From: Symbiodinium sp. CCMP2592
Lineage: Eukaryota; Sar; Dinophyceae; Suessiales; Symbiodiniaceae
NCBI GenBank assembly: GCA_905221615.1
Contig: CAJNDT010006142.1
Location: forward strand, 62,001-126,000
DNA: 64,000 nucleotides
Reading direction: 5' to 3'
A program made the translations under genes and the position numbers. Below, one piece after another: positions 38,075 to 48,460 of this stretch. The notes beneath the pieces were generated by a model. The model searched no databases, was not told the origin of the DNA, and was given only the letters and a program-made list of their open reading frames with translations. How positions within the stretch are numbered: position 1 is the stretch's first letter; the number at the start of each line of letters is the position of its first letter.

Positions 38075-38466
38075 CTGGCAATCTGAGAGCAGGTGGTCCT
38101 GCCAGTACCTGCTCGTCGGCAGGAGCTCAGTCCTCTTGTGCCACACCCCTTCGGCGAAGGGTTGCTTCTGTTGTTTCTGTGCCGGCCAGCGCTGCATCGG
38201 CCACTCGTCGAGGGGCTGGGCCTTGCTTGCACCAACCAGGGCAGTCGTGTGTCTTCCTGTGCAACGCCACGGCGTCAGCTTCAGCAATCTTCGTGCAGCC
38301 GCGCTGGGCTGCGCTCTGACTGCGGCACTGACATCGCTCCTCTTGCTTGCTGACCTTGAGGACCTGACCTGCATTTTGCCTCCCGCCCCCAAACTCCACG
38401 AACCCGACTGCTAGGCAAGTCCGGTACTGGAGCCGTGCAGGGCTGGATCTAAGCTGCAAGACGAAA

Positions 38467-39186
38467 GTGGTGTGCCCGCTTTGCCCGTTTCGCGCTACTG
38501 CCAAAACATCGGAGGCTAGGGCGACGATGCTTGGTGGTCATTTTTCTGCGCGTCATCGGGGCACTGCCCCTTCTGGAGTTCCGTTCGGGCAGCGACAGCC
38601 TTCCTTGATCCAACCGTGCCCGGGGTCCAGCTTGCATTGGAAGTGTCCGCTGTGTGACTTCGGGGTCCGGGCCCAGGATGCTTTTGCAAAAAGTGCCGAT
38701 GCCTTCACTGCTGACAAGAAGGAGCACCGCCGCCAAAATCACCCTAAGGTCACCTGGAAGCGCTTCAAAGCACTGGAGCGCCAGGCAACACTGACCAAGG
38801 CAGGGGTGACCAGGCGAGGGAAGGAGTGCCTGAAACGGCTTAGCGAGGCTAAAGGCACTGAGCCAGAGACCTTCCAAATGTTTTGTTGGCCGAGTGCTAA
38901 GCCTAGCAAGGTCTTCAAAAAGAGAGGCCTTCGTGCTGCCTTCGGCTGTTTGTGCAGGGAATGCCATGCCCCATTTCGCACGCCTGCAGATGCGATTTCA
39001 CACGGCAAAAGGGGATTATGCGATCCTGCTGCTGCCTGCCTTAAGGCCAAAAGGAGGTTTGCTGCCCTTGCCGCTTTGCGCGCCAAGCATGATGAGCATA
39101 CTCCGGCCTGCCCCACAAAGCAACGTGAGCAAGATATGCTTGCCCAAGCCGAGCGAGTCCTTTCGCTGCCGTTTTCTTCCGCATAG
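38467..39186 (+). CDS. Zinc-finger segment of the LINE
   Basis: A 239-residue frame with three Cys/His clusters: CPLCPFRA...H...H at the N-terminus (about residues 3-30), CPLCDFG...HRRQNH (about 60-92), and CLCRECHAPF...H. The first two fit C2H2 fingers with a CxxC knuckle. Such fingers precede the endonuclease or RT in several LINE clades and bind target DNA or element RNA. The stop at 39184 lies just before the endonuclease. Confidence 0.55.
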   Translation: MVCPLCPFRATAKTSEARATMLGGHFSARHRGTAPSGVPFGQRQPSLIQPCPGSSLHWKCPLCDFGVRAQDAFAKSADAFTADKKEHRRQNHPKVTWKRFKALERQATLTKAGVTRRGKECLKRLSEAKGTEPETFQMFCWPSAKPSKVFKKRGLRAAFGCLCRECHAPFRTPADAISHGKRGLCDPAAACLKAKRRFAALAALRAKHDEHTPACPTKQREQDMLAQAERVLSLPFSSA

Positions 39187-39219
39187 CCACTTTGAATACG
39201 GCAAAGGCATTTCTGTGAT

Positions 39220-40022
39220 TGATGCAATTGTAATAATGGCCGAAGCTGACATCAACATGTCCTCGGCACCGGGGTACCTCAAAGCTTGGAAATCTAGGGT
39301 TTTTATGCCTCTCTTTCAACCCCCGAGACCTCAGGTCTTTGTCGTGTCGCCCTCGTTAGCCGATCGGGTTTTAGGCCCTTTAAGCTTGCTCAGGGTTTGG
39401 CTAATCATCGGTGTGCTGCGGGACTTTTCAACTTCCTTGAGAATGGCCAGCACAAATCTGTTGTTGTGGCAGCCTTCTACTGCCAGTCGGCTGCGGCCCA
39501 AGCTGAGGATGTGCTGGCTTCTTGCAGCCACTGCGGCCAGCCGTTCGTCATGGCAGGAGATTTTAAAATTTGGAACCGAATGAACCCAGCATCAGAGAGA
39601 TTCAAGCCACGGGTGTGGTCAGGGCACTTGACGACGTCACCAACGGTGGCCCATGGCCTGCAACTGGGCCTGGGAGACGACGGCGCATCGACTATGGGTT
39701 GTGCCAATGGTCTCTTGCTGCCAGCAGTGTTTTCCATTTTGAGCCTGAGTTTTCGGATCACGCTTCTGTGTGTTACGACATTCCGCTGGATGTCCCGCCT
39801 TTCCACATTGGGCCGAAGCGGCAGCCGCTGCATGAGCAGTCCCGTGAGGAGGTGGCTTCAGCTTTCGGTGCAATCGACCATCAGATTTTTCACGAGGCCA
39901 TTGCTCGGCACGATGTTGATAAGGCCTGGGAGCTTCTGTCTGACTGGGCTGAGGATTGCCTCACTTCAGCGAGTCCTGATTCTGAAGCCCGTAGTGCCCA
40001 CTGGCTCTTGCAGCAACCCTGA
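39220..40022 (+). pseudogene. APE-type endonuclease domain of the LINE, frameshifted
   Basis: Read across frames: AEADINMSSAPGYLKAW near 39240, SVVVAAFYCQSAA near 39455, PFVMAGDFK at about 39542-39568 (GDFN-like box), then in the frame of 39570 RRRRIDYGLC (IDY box) and EPEFSDHASV at about 39742-39770 (catalytic SDH). This is the order of exonuclease-endonuclease-phosphatase domains in LINEs, which nick target DNA to prime reverse transcription. Frame changes lie near 39300, 39400 and 39568. Confidence 0.65.
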
Positions 40023-40264
40023 CCGCCTTAGAGGTTCCGCTACGGTGCAGGCTTTGGGTAAACTTCAGCGCCAGCTGGCTGTCTTTGTTGAGACCAGGGA
40101 CGCACAGGTCTGGGCTAAGATTCGCCGTTCATTGCCTAGGGTACGATGCTTCGTGCCCGAACTGCCGTGGCTTAGTGAGGATCGAGTCCTGGAGCTTAGT
40201 AGTGCAGTCAGCGATGCTGCAATCAAGGCCAAGTGGCGAGTAATGTTTGCGATGATGAATTTTC

Positions 40265-42348
40265 GTGATCCTTGCGCCGATGCCCAGGTTGCGTATGAGA
40301 AGCGGCAGCCTTCTACCAAGGAGGCGTGTGATGCGGGGCCTGTTCACCCTTCTGTTATGGTACGGGATCAGACCAAGCAAGGCCTGGGTTCACAAGTGGC
40401 AAGCTGCTCCTAAGCCTCGTTTCGATGACATTGATCGGATCCTTTCTCAGGTGCCCCAGCTAGAGCAATTTTCCCTGAATGTTCATTTTGATGGTGAGAG
40501 CCTTCGATCAGTTGCGACCTCCCTTTCTGGCAAGGCGCGAGGACCCGATGGTTGGAAGGCCGATGATCTGTGGGATATGGGGGCTTCGCTTTGGCACCTC
40601 ATCTGGAGTGAGGGCACCGTCCCAAGGCTTTGGAAAGCTGCCAAGGTGGCACTCATTCGAAAGCGGAGTGGACCCGCCACGCGACCCATTTCCCTCACAC
40701 AAATCATGTGGAGGATAGCTGCTAAACGCTAAACATGTAGCACGATCCCTTCGGCAGTACGTGGTCGCCCTTGTGGGCGACTGAGAGCGACAGTGAAGGG
40801 CTCTCGGGAAGATCGGCGAGCGACACTCTTTTTCAGGTCCAAGCTGCACTTAGCCGAGGCATGCGTTCGGCGGCCCTCATGGATGTGAAGGGCTATTTCG
40901 ACGCCGTGAATATGGCCATGCTGCGCAAAGTGTTCTTTAGACTTGGAGCGCCAGCTCAGCTCACGCCGGTCTTAGAATCCTTTTACACCGGTGCTCAAAG
41001 ATACTTCTGTTTCGAAGGGTCTTTTGATCCGGAGTGCCACGGTGTTCAATCGGGTTTAGCCCAGGGTTGCCCCCTAAGCCCCATTGCTACTGCCGCTTTG
41101 TCGCATTGTTGGAGTGAGTTTGTGAAATTTTCCTGCAGTCACGTGGGGGTCCAAATTGTCATGGATGATCGAACTTTGATGCTGGAGCCTGAGGAGGGGT
41201 CTCTTGCGGACCTCGATCAAGCACTCACTGCAAGCGCTGGATTCGATGAGGCCTTCTCTCTAGAGCTCTCGCCTGAGAAGTGCTTCGTCGCTGCTCCTGT
41301 GCACAATGATTCGACTAATGAGCTTGCTGCCAGATGGGGATTCCTCACCTGTACCACTCTTGATTTAGTTAATGGAGTTAGCTTTGAGTTCGACGGCTCA
41401 GGTGCTATTCCAAAATTTTCCTTGAGAAAGGCGGTGCTGCGACTTCGTCTGCTCCGGTGGACCCAGGCTTCCACCAGGGATCGCATCATGCTGGTGAGGT
41501 CTTTGATCATGCCGTGCTTGGCCTGGGCCGCAGGCTTTGCTCAACCCACTAAGGAGGACATTGCTGCGGTGAAGGCTGAGGTCCGGTTCTTGTTCAGCGG
41601 AGGCTATGGAGGGGATACTGCCACAGTAGCCTTTTATGAGTTGTTGGGCTGGGGCCTTGAGCCTAGCTTTGCTGTAGACCTGAGCATCTGCAAACTGGCT
41701 TGGAGATGGATTGCGAAGCCATCTGTGTGGCAAGAGCACCTTCCTCTAACCTTCATGCCAAGAAAGTGGATTTCCTGCCTTCCAGAGTTTGGGGCTTTGC
41801 TTCAGAAAACCGGTTGGTGGATGAATGACCAGGCCGATGTCATTTTTCGGCGGGACGCGGGTCTCAGAAAGATTTGCATTGGGTTTGAGAATTTTGCCGT
41901 TCTCAAGCGGTGGCTTGAGGATTTTTATCGAGGACACTACCTGTCTCGTTGCAAGCGTGTCACGCAGAGCCTGCACCGGGATCCTGTGCCGGACTTGGCC
42001 CAAGGCCTGGACTTGCCATCCCCTCCAAAGGGATTTCGTGTTCAATTTCAGGGGCATAAGGCTGTCTTGAGTGATCGGTCGTCGGCTTATCATCGCCGTG
42101 CCTCGTTTCTTTCAGGTGGCACCACTTGGTTCTTCAATGCCGCCGCTGCGGCTGATCAAATCCAGGATCGCTGTCGATGTCTTTGTGGAGCACTGCGACC
42201 CAGCCGAGCTCACATGTTGTGGGTCTGCACTCAGACCAGCGACCTCAGACAGTCTCTTGAGCCTCCCACTCACAGGGGAGAAAAGCGGCTGCTTTCCAAA
42301 CACCTTGATGAGCAGCCTTTGCCGCCGCCTGCGGTTGCTCGTTGCTGA
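40265..42348 (+). CDS. Reverse transcriptase and C-terminal zinc knuckle of the LINE
   Basis: The 40265-40732 frame has RT fingers (LSGKARGPDGWKADDLWDMG; VPRLWKAAKVALIRKRSG). The 40771-42348 frame has motif A ALMDVKGYFDAVN, motif B GLAQGCPLSPI and motif C IVMDDRTLML (MDD), then a long thumb. Near the end comes a Cys/His knuckle (CRCLCGALRPSRAHMLWVC), typical of LINE C-termini. An indel near 40730 separates the two frames. The remaining 525 codons are uninterrupted, so the damage is limited. Confidence 0.8.
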
Positions 42349-42405
42349 GGTGGCGGAGGCGATCCACTCACTCAGTCATTGTCAACAAAGCTGCTCGAGC
42401 CTTTC

Positions 42406-43896
42406 ATGGAGGCAATGACTGTGAAGACCAATCGCCCTTCCGGGCGGAGGTATGAAGAAGAGAAAGCAGAGATAAGCTCAGAGGTGACCAACTCATTCTT
42501 CAAGGGTGATATAGGAAGAGTGAACAGAGGAACAAAGCTTTACTCAGTGTTAAGCAGCTATCTGAAGAACAGACCTCTGAAAGTGCTGAGAAGTGTAAGC
42601 GGGATGAATGGATTTGAAGTGTGGAGAAAGTTGACGGCCGAATTAGAGCCGACGTCCCGTTCAAGGAGTCTAGCAATGGCTCAAGCGTTGGTTGGATTCC
42701 CGGCCATGAGCAAAGGAGCATCGCTGATGGACTACGTCTTGACGTATGAAAAGCTCACATCAGAGTACGAGAAGATTTCAGGATTGAAGTACGACGACAA
42801 CTTGAAAATTGGTACTCTGTTGAAAGGAATTCCACAGCACCTCAAGCAGCACGTGATGGTCGATATTACTGATAAGACCACGTATGAAGAGTTGAGAACA
42901 AAGCTGCTGCAATATGAAAGAAGCAATCAGACATGGTTAGCTGAAAACATTTTAGGATCGCTGAGTGTTCCAGACCCAACGTCACACTCAAGCAACAAGG
43001 CTTACCAAGGACCAATCCCGATGGAACTTGATAGATTGCATTTAAGGAAAGGTAAAGGCGATGGAAAGGGTAAAGGCGACAAAGGAAAAAGTGGAAAAGG
43101 TAAAGGAGACAAAGGAAAAGGTAAAGGATATGGAAGAGACAAAGGTGGCAGAGGAAAAGCGAAAGGAAAAGGAAAAGGCTATGGTAAAGGAAAAGGATTT
43201 GGAAAGAAAGGTGGAAAGAGTATTAGGCAGGCTGAAGGAAAAGGCTACGAAAGTGCGAAAGGAAAAGGTGGACAGAATGGACCTGTATGTTTCAATTGTG
43301 GTAAGACCGGACATTACTCTTCGGAGTGTTGGTCGGCACCGAACTTGAAAGGTAAAGGAAAAGGTGGAAAAGGAAAGATTCGGAATGTCCAAGAGACAGG
43401 TGAGGAAGAATGGTATGAAGAGCAAAGTGCAAGTTCTTCTACACAGCCACAAGTAAGAGCACCGCAAGGAGCAAAAGGAAACGAGCAAGTGCGTAGGTTG
43501 GTGACAACACCTATGCCAGTGATTGACGAGATGCTTGAAGAGGATGAACAGGATGAAGACTACATAGACCTTGTAGGAATGTTTGAAGAATTGGTGATGG
43601 ATTACGCTGCAAGCGCAGTAAGAGTCCACACAGTGCTGAAGACCAGTTCAGCCCGATGGTCAAGTATGGCTGACGAAAGTGATGAAGAGGATTATGAAAG
43701 AGATGAACTACACAAGTGGTATCAAGATCTGCATGTAGACAAGAAGAATGCCAGAAATGCAAGAGAAAGAGAAAGAATCTTTGGAGGTGGTGAAGAGTCA
43801 GAGACAGAAGTTCTGTTAGACCAAGAACTAGAGGAAAGATCAAGCCAAGGACATCAAGTGAGAGCCGTTAATTTCAAGGTACTCAGAACTTGTTGA
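42406..43896 (+). CDS. Copia Gag
   Basis: From the ATG at 42406 (MEAMTVKTNRP), an N-terminal helical domain of the copia Gag type is followed by a long Gly/Lys tract at about residues 215-290. A CCHC zinc knuckle (CFNCGKTGHYSSEC) comes next, then an acidic C-terminal region. The start is preferred over the upstream TTG frame because it gives the first ATG before conserved sequence. The frame stops at 43894-43896, inside the region where the protease frame begins (+1 overlap). It binds and packages element RNA. Confidence 0.8.
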   Translation: MEAMTVKTNRPSGRRYEEEKAEISSEVTNSFFKGDIGRVNRGTKLYSVLSSYLKNRPLKVLRSVSGMNGFEVWRKLTAELEPTSRSRSLAMAQALVGFPAMSKGASLMDYVLTYEKLTSEYEKISGLKYDDNLKIGTLLKGIPQHLKQHVMVDITDKTTYEELRTKLLQYERSNQTWLAENILGSLSVPDPTSHSSNKAYQGPIPMELDRLHLRKGKGDGKGKGDKGKSGKGKGDKGKGKGYGRDKGGRGKAKGKGKGYGKGKGFGKKGGKSIRQAEGKGYESAKGKGGQNGPVCFNCGKTGHYSSECWSAPNLKGKGKGGKGKIRNVQETGEEEWYEEQSASSSTQPQVRAPQGAKGNEQVRRLVTTPMPVIDEMLEEDEQDEDYIDLVGMFEELVMDYAASAVRVHTVLKTSSARWSSMADESDEEDYERDELHKWYQDLHVDKKNARNARERERIFGGGEESETEVLLDQELEERSSQGHQVRAVNFKVLRTC

Positions 43897-44632
43897 AGTC
43901 GTTCTTGATAGTGGTGCGGATTGCCATGTGCTTCCGTTAAGCTATTACAGTGAAGACTTAGGAACAGTTGAGTTCCCAGCGCTGAGAATGGTCATCCAAG
44001 ATGCCCAAGGCAACAGAATAAGAAAAACAGAAACACGAGCAAACATCACATTTGAGTTCCAAAGGACAGATGGAAAAGTGATAAAGGTACGAGATTCAGC
44101 AGTCTTCGGAGACGTGACACAACCACTATTTGCAGTAGGCAAGTTGTGGAAAGTCGGATGGGGACTTGACCCTCTAGACCAGTTCAATGCGTTTCTGAAG
44201 AAAGGATCTGCAAAGGTACCAGTGAGGTTTGCAAGAAACCCAACAGTGACAGACCTCAAGGTTTATAGAGCTCAAGTGAAGGTTGAAAAGGATGAACCAC
44301 AAGTGAGAAAGCTTACGCTGATCAAACAGATGGAAGAAGATTTTGAGAAGATGAAGTATCATGAAGGATGGTTTTTCATGTCAGATGGGAAGCCAGCAAG
44401 GATTGATTGGGACAAGTACACAACTTACGATCCCACGAATGATGACGTGACGACATTCAAGTACAGAACTACTTTGGTATCGAGATACGATGGTGAAGAC
44501 GTCGTATGGAGCGAACTGGAGTTCGTGGAGTGTGCTGAAGAGTGGAAAGGCAGTGAAGAGATTGTGATTGATTTGGTTAAAGAAAAATTCGGTGGTTATC
44601 ACGATCTTGGAAAGGAAGCCTTTAGGACTTGA
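43862..44632 (+). CDS. Copia aspartic protease and linker
   Basis: In the frame +1 to Gag the codons at 43900-43930 read VVLDSGADCHVLP, the DSGA active site of retroviral-type aspartic proteases (Asp at 43907). The protein continues to a stop at 44630, with the region before integrase in the same frame. It would cleave Gag and Pol. Whether Gag-to-protease passage uses programmed frameshifting or is a mutation cannot be told; there is no clear slippery site. The end of the frame near 44620 is another indel, after which the sequence goes on in frame 44568. Confidence 0.7.
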   Translation, partial: EPLISRYSELVEVVLDSGADCHVLPLSYYSEDLGTVEFPALRMVIQDAQGNRIRKTETRANITFEFQRTDGKVIKVRDSAVFGDVTQPLFAVGKLWKVGWGLDPLDQFNAFLKKGSAKVPVRFARNPTVTDLKVYRAQVKVEKDEPQVRKLTLIKQMEEDFEKMKYHEGWFFMSDGKPARIDWDKYTTYDPTNDDVTTFKYRTTLVSRYDGEDVVWSELEFVECAEEWKGSEEIVIDLVKEKFGGYHDLGKEAFRT

Positions 44633-45951
44633 AGAATATGGTGAGTATGAAAGAACAACCACGAAGAAGAAAAAGAAGGAAGAAGAAAAGGCAGACGTGG
44701 AAATGGAGGAAGTAGAAGAGAAAAGCAGTACAAAGAAAACTGCCGAACAAGTCGAAGAAGAAAGCAGAGAGGCCATGGAGAATTTGTTTCCTAGTGAGCC
44801 TCCAGTAGAAGAGGAAATGAAAGAGTGGAAGAAAATTGAAGAGCAACTACCAAGTTTGGGAGAGAAGATGGAAGAAGCAATGGTAGTAGCAGGAATTGAG
44901 CTCACACCTGAAAGTGCACTCAAGAAGCTAAGGACAGCGTGTGAATTCCTGAAGATAGGAACGACTGGTAGTAAGGCCCAAGTATGGCAATGGCAACGGT
45001 TGAAGCAAGCCGTATCAGCGAACAAGATGAAAGAGATGGTTGAAATCTCCAAAGGATTAGAACTGGAATTTACGAGAGAACCAAAAGGAGAAAAGAGACC
45101 GCAAGAACCAACAGAAGAAGAGAGAAAGAAGCACGAACTGACACACTTACCAAAAGCTGATTGGTGCGAAAGTTGTCAAGCAACAAGGCCAAGAGAAGAT
45201 AACTTTGATGTGTCAAAGAATAGAAATGAAGCATCGTTGGTTTCAATGGATTTCAAGTTCACTGGAACGCGAGACGAAGAGAACACAAAGGACAACAAGG
45301 ATGCGTTGACAATCGGACTTGTTATGGTTGATGAAGCAACAAAGTTCGTTCATGTGAAGTAGCGACAAAAGAAGCAACGGCATATGTTGTCGAAGAAGTT
45401 TGCAGAGTGCTTATGCTGTTGAACTCGAAGGTCATTTTGAGGACCGACACAGAGCCAGCAATGGTGTCGTTGAGAAAGAAGGTGCAAGGAATAAGGAAGA
45501 TGAAGAATCTCGACACGGAGATACATGATGTAGCACCGGACGAACACCAAGGATTGCAAGTTGAAAGATGGGTTCAGACAGTTCGGAACCTGTCCAAGAC
45601 ACTAGTGTACGGCGTTGAATCTCAAGCAAAGGTGAAGATCACGTCGGAAAGTACACTATATCCATGGGCAGCAAGGCACGCAGCATTCCTGCTGAACAGG
45701 TTTGTTGTAAGAAAAGGATCAACACCTTTTGAAGTGCTGTTCGACACAGAATAAAAAGGAACATTAGCGCCATGGGGAAGTGTCGTTTTGGCAAAGCTAG
45801 TACCAAAGGTCAAAGAGAAAGGTGAAGCATGGAGGAAAGGAATCTTCGTTGGAAAGGACTCAGTGAGCAACCTGAATCTGGTTAGCGCAAGACAAGGAAT
45901 TATCAAGTGCAGAACGATGAGACAGTGTACACCGCTGTACGACGTTGAAGT
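44568..45951 (+). pseudogene. Copia integrase, broken and interrupted by a LINE
   Basis: An acidic-lysine linker precedes the zinc-binding HHCC motif (HELTHLPKADWCESC). The core has LVSMDFKFTG (first Asp), KVILRTDTEPAM (second Asp) and HQGLQVERWVQTVR (Glu), in DDE order. Frameshift near 45360; an in-frame TAA at 45752 replaces a Tyr-like codon. The C-terminal domain (GEAWRKGIFVGKD) is cut at 45951 by the LINE and resumes at 51595, where YDVEV of the left side is continued by LAEATGTPWNY. This copy cannot integrate. Confidence 0.8.
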
Positions 45952-46006
45952 AAGCTCACGAGCGGTTCAAGCTTCACAGGTCACTCCCTCCTCTTTCCTT
46001 GAAGCC

Positions 46007-47782
46007 ATGTCGGGTCAGGGAGACCAGTTGGACAAAATGTCCACCTTGCTGGCAGAAGTGGCTGCTCAGCTAGAACAAGTGAAGCGGCGTGAAGAGCAGC
46101 ATCAAGACCTTACTGCACGCATGAGTCAGATGGAAGCACGCATGGATGCCCCACAGTCTTCGGCTGCTGTGCTAATTCCGACTCAGCTGCAGCCACAGTC
46201 CTTCACAGTTCCGCTAGCCCAGGGGGTAGACCTCAACGCCCCGGCAACAGTCGGACAGTGTATGGAGTTAGTGCAGATGGCGATGCAGCAGAAGGTCGCC
46301 CCAGCTCTCGGAGCAGTATACTCGTCCTTGTCCACCTCACAGGTGAGGACAAACGAGCGAGTGGGTAACCTGGAGCAGCAGGTCCGGGCCCTTCGCATCC
46401 GCACCGCATGGGCTGAGAAGGACATGCTCTTTTCACAGATCGAGCAGGCCAAGCGCACCATCGTATGCCGAAATTTCCCCACCTGGCAGACGGAGGCAGA
46501 CCGCCGCCTCACAGTGGAAAAGGCCCTTGCGAAAGCTGGGCTGTGGAATATCGACGGCATGTGGGACCTGGCCACAACTCGGCTGGACACGGGCACGCCC
46601 GGTAAGCCGGAGCTCTCTGCCACCTCCATCCTCACAGTCCCTTCCCTCACGGTCCGGAAGAGGATCTTGGAGGTATCGGACAGGGTGTACCCTTGGTACT
46701 TCCACCAGGAAAAGCCCGGGACAGGGGAAGAATCCAAGGAGCCCGAAGATGCAAAGGACGGCTCCGAAGAAACGGCCGAGAAGACCCCGGCGGAATCCTC
46801 ACAGGCAGCCGGCTCGAAAGAGCCAGCCCAGACCTATGAGTACAAGGGCGGCGGTCCGGTAAAGCTCTCCCCTGGAGTCACACAGTTTGAACGCAGGCTT
46901 GCTTCGCCGCTCCAGGGACTCATGAACGCTTACCGGGCGGCCTTCAGCAAGTTCACCAAAGAGCCACTGGTTCCGAGGTGGAAGACGCTGGCCTTGGTTG
47001 ACTCCAAGGAGGCTTGGCTGGGCCGCATCGTGTACCGCCGCGGGGGTCCTTCACAGACGACCTCCACCGGTACCCTCACAGACTGGGAGTGCGAGATCCA
47101 CATCCCAGAGGAGCATGCCACAAAGCTCCTGGAGACCTGGCGAAGCATCTGGTATGACCAATTGCGACAGCAGGTCCACCAGACTACGGTCGAGCAGGAA
47201 GCCTTCGACAGCGCAGCTCGCCTCACAGCACACAATTATGCTGAGGCCAAGCGACTTAGCAGGTTCCTGACCAAGGCCATTCCGGAGTACAACGAGGGCG
47301 AGGATGAAGGTCTAGACCACTGGATCGCCCGGTTCCGGTATGAGTTCCCGTGGCCGGTGAAGTTTGTTCAAGTCCCCGCCGACGCCGACGAGAGGACCCA
47401 CTTCACAGGCCTTCGGTCCACCGAGGAACTCATGGAAGAGATGGCAGCCCAGGAGCAGGAGGCAGCCTTCACAGTGGACCCTGAGAGCGGAGGTGTGGCG
47501 GCAATGATCGACGTGGCCTCGCAAATGAAGCGCACTCACAGCGATGCAGCCTCAGCGGCCAGTGGCATCAGCACGGCCAGCATCCCGAGTACCGCGATGC
47601 TTCCTCCACAGCAGACCAAGGCCAGGCCGAGCTACTACCCGTTCAGCTCACAGGCAGAGCTGGAGAAAGCGGTTGAAGAGGCAAAGATCGCCCACATCAA
47701 CCACGGTGGGGTCCCAACCGACTACCCACAGGAGGCTTGGGAGTCCTGGTGCATCAAGCGCCGCTCGACTGGCTCACAGTGA
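46007..47782 (+). CDS. LINE ORF1 protein
   Basis: The ATG at 46007 (MSGQGDQLDKMS) begins a 591-residue ORF1. A coiled coil lies at about residues 10-50 (LLAEVAAQLEQVKRREEQHQ). A second lies at about 120-150 (VGNLEQQVRALRI). An RRM-like region with basic residues follows (KRTIVCRNFPTWQTEADRR; LTVPSLTVRKRIL), then a Glu/Pro-rich linker and a C-terminal globular part. This layout is typical of LINE ORF1 RNA-binding chaperones. The same frame is open upstream because copia integrase reads into it, but those codons belong to copia. Confidence 0.75.
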   Translation: MSGQGDQLDKMSTLLAEVAAQLEQVKRREEQHQDLTARMSQMEARMDAPQSSAAVLIPTQLQPQSFTVPLAQGVDLNAPATVGQCMELVQMAMQQKVAPALGAVYSSLSTSQVRTNERVGNLEQQVRALRIRTAWAEKDMLFSQIEQAKRTIVCRNFPTWQTEADRRLTVEKALAKAGLWNIDGMWDLATTRLDTGTPGKPELSATSILTVPSLTVRKRILEVSDRVYPWYFHQEKPGTGEESKEPEDAKDGSEETAEKTPAESSQAAGSKEPAQTYEYKGGGPVKLSPGVTQFERRLASPLQGLMNAYRAAFSKFTKEPLVPRWKTLALVDSKEAWLGRIVYRRGGPSQTTSTGTLTDWECEIHIPEEHATKLLETWRSIWYDQLRQQVHQTTVEQEAFDSAARLTAHNYAEAKRLSRFLTKAIPEYNEGEDEGLDHWIARFRYEFPWPVKFVQVPADADERTHFTGLRSTEELMEEMAAQEQEAAFTVDPESGGVAAMIDVASQMKRTHSDAASAASGISTASIPSTAMLPPQQTKARPSYYPFSSQAELEKAVEEAKIAHINHGGVPTDYPQEAWESWCIKRRSTGSQ

Positions 47783-48460
47783 CGGTTCGGCAAGCGCGCC
47801 CTCTCTTCCTTGCAATCTTCCGCAGCAGCCGTGCGACTGCATTTTTCACAGGCTGCTGCCTCTTGTACCATAGCAGACCCAGACCGTACCACACAGCTGG
47901 GCAAAAACAAGTTGAACCGTTCTGGCACGCCACCTAAAGGCGAGCTGGGTGCGCCGAGCCACTATTGTAACTCTGTCCATCTTTACCTCACAGTTTCGCT
48001 TTTCCAGGTTGCTCTGAGAGTTGTTCTAGTGTGCCTTTCGGCGACGAAGTGCCCCACAGACCCCACACCACTCCCCGGACACCCCCCTCCTCACAGACCC
48101 GAGCACAGTACCACCGCCACCTCAGGTCACAAACAGCACGGCAGCGGCGAGCACGCCGCCGCATCACCACCAGATCTCGGCGGGAATACAGAGCTTGGAG
48201 GCATGCTCTATCCACCTCTCCAACCCCTAGTTGTGGTTTGGGCTCCAGAGCTAGGATCAACACCAAAAGCCTTCATACGGCCCCACGCCGACTGCCCCAA
48301 CCCCGGGCGGCTTACAGCCTGTTTCCACCAGGGCTTCCCTTAAGGGCCGAAGCTTCGCTCTTGCAGACGTTTCCACCGCCTATTGGCCAAAGCTCCCGAT
48401 ATGAGAGTGAAGAAACACCCCCCGCAGAACCGCTGAGGCTTCGGAGCCCACCACCCCACC

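Larger units (their letters stand above)
35837..42348 (+). mobile_element. LINE with OTU-like, zinc-finger, APE endonuclease and RT domains
   Basis: Sequential + strand ORFs give a basic ORF1, an OTU-like domain, C2H2-like zinc fingers, an APE-type endonuclease, an RT with xxDD box and a C-terminal zinc knuckle. The protein changes frame about eight times. The left boundary is set by the end of the YR element and the right by the start of the copia Gag. No duplication or poly-A tail was found. Confidence 0.75.

Noticed and set aside
43042-43629. Minus-strand Ser/Phe-rich ORF (195 aa)
   Set aside because: Antisense of the Gly/Lys-rich copia Gag tract; no independent support.
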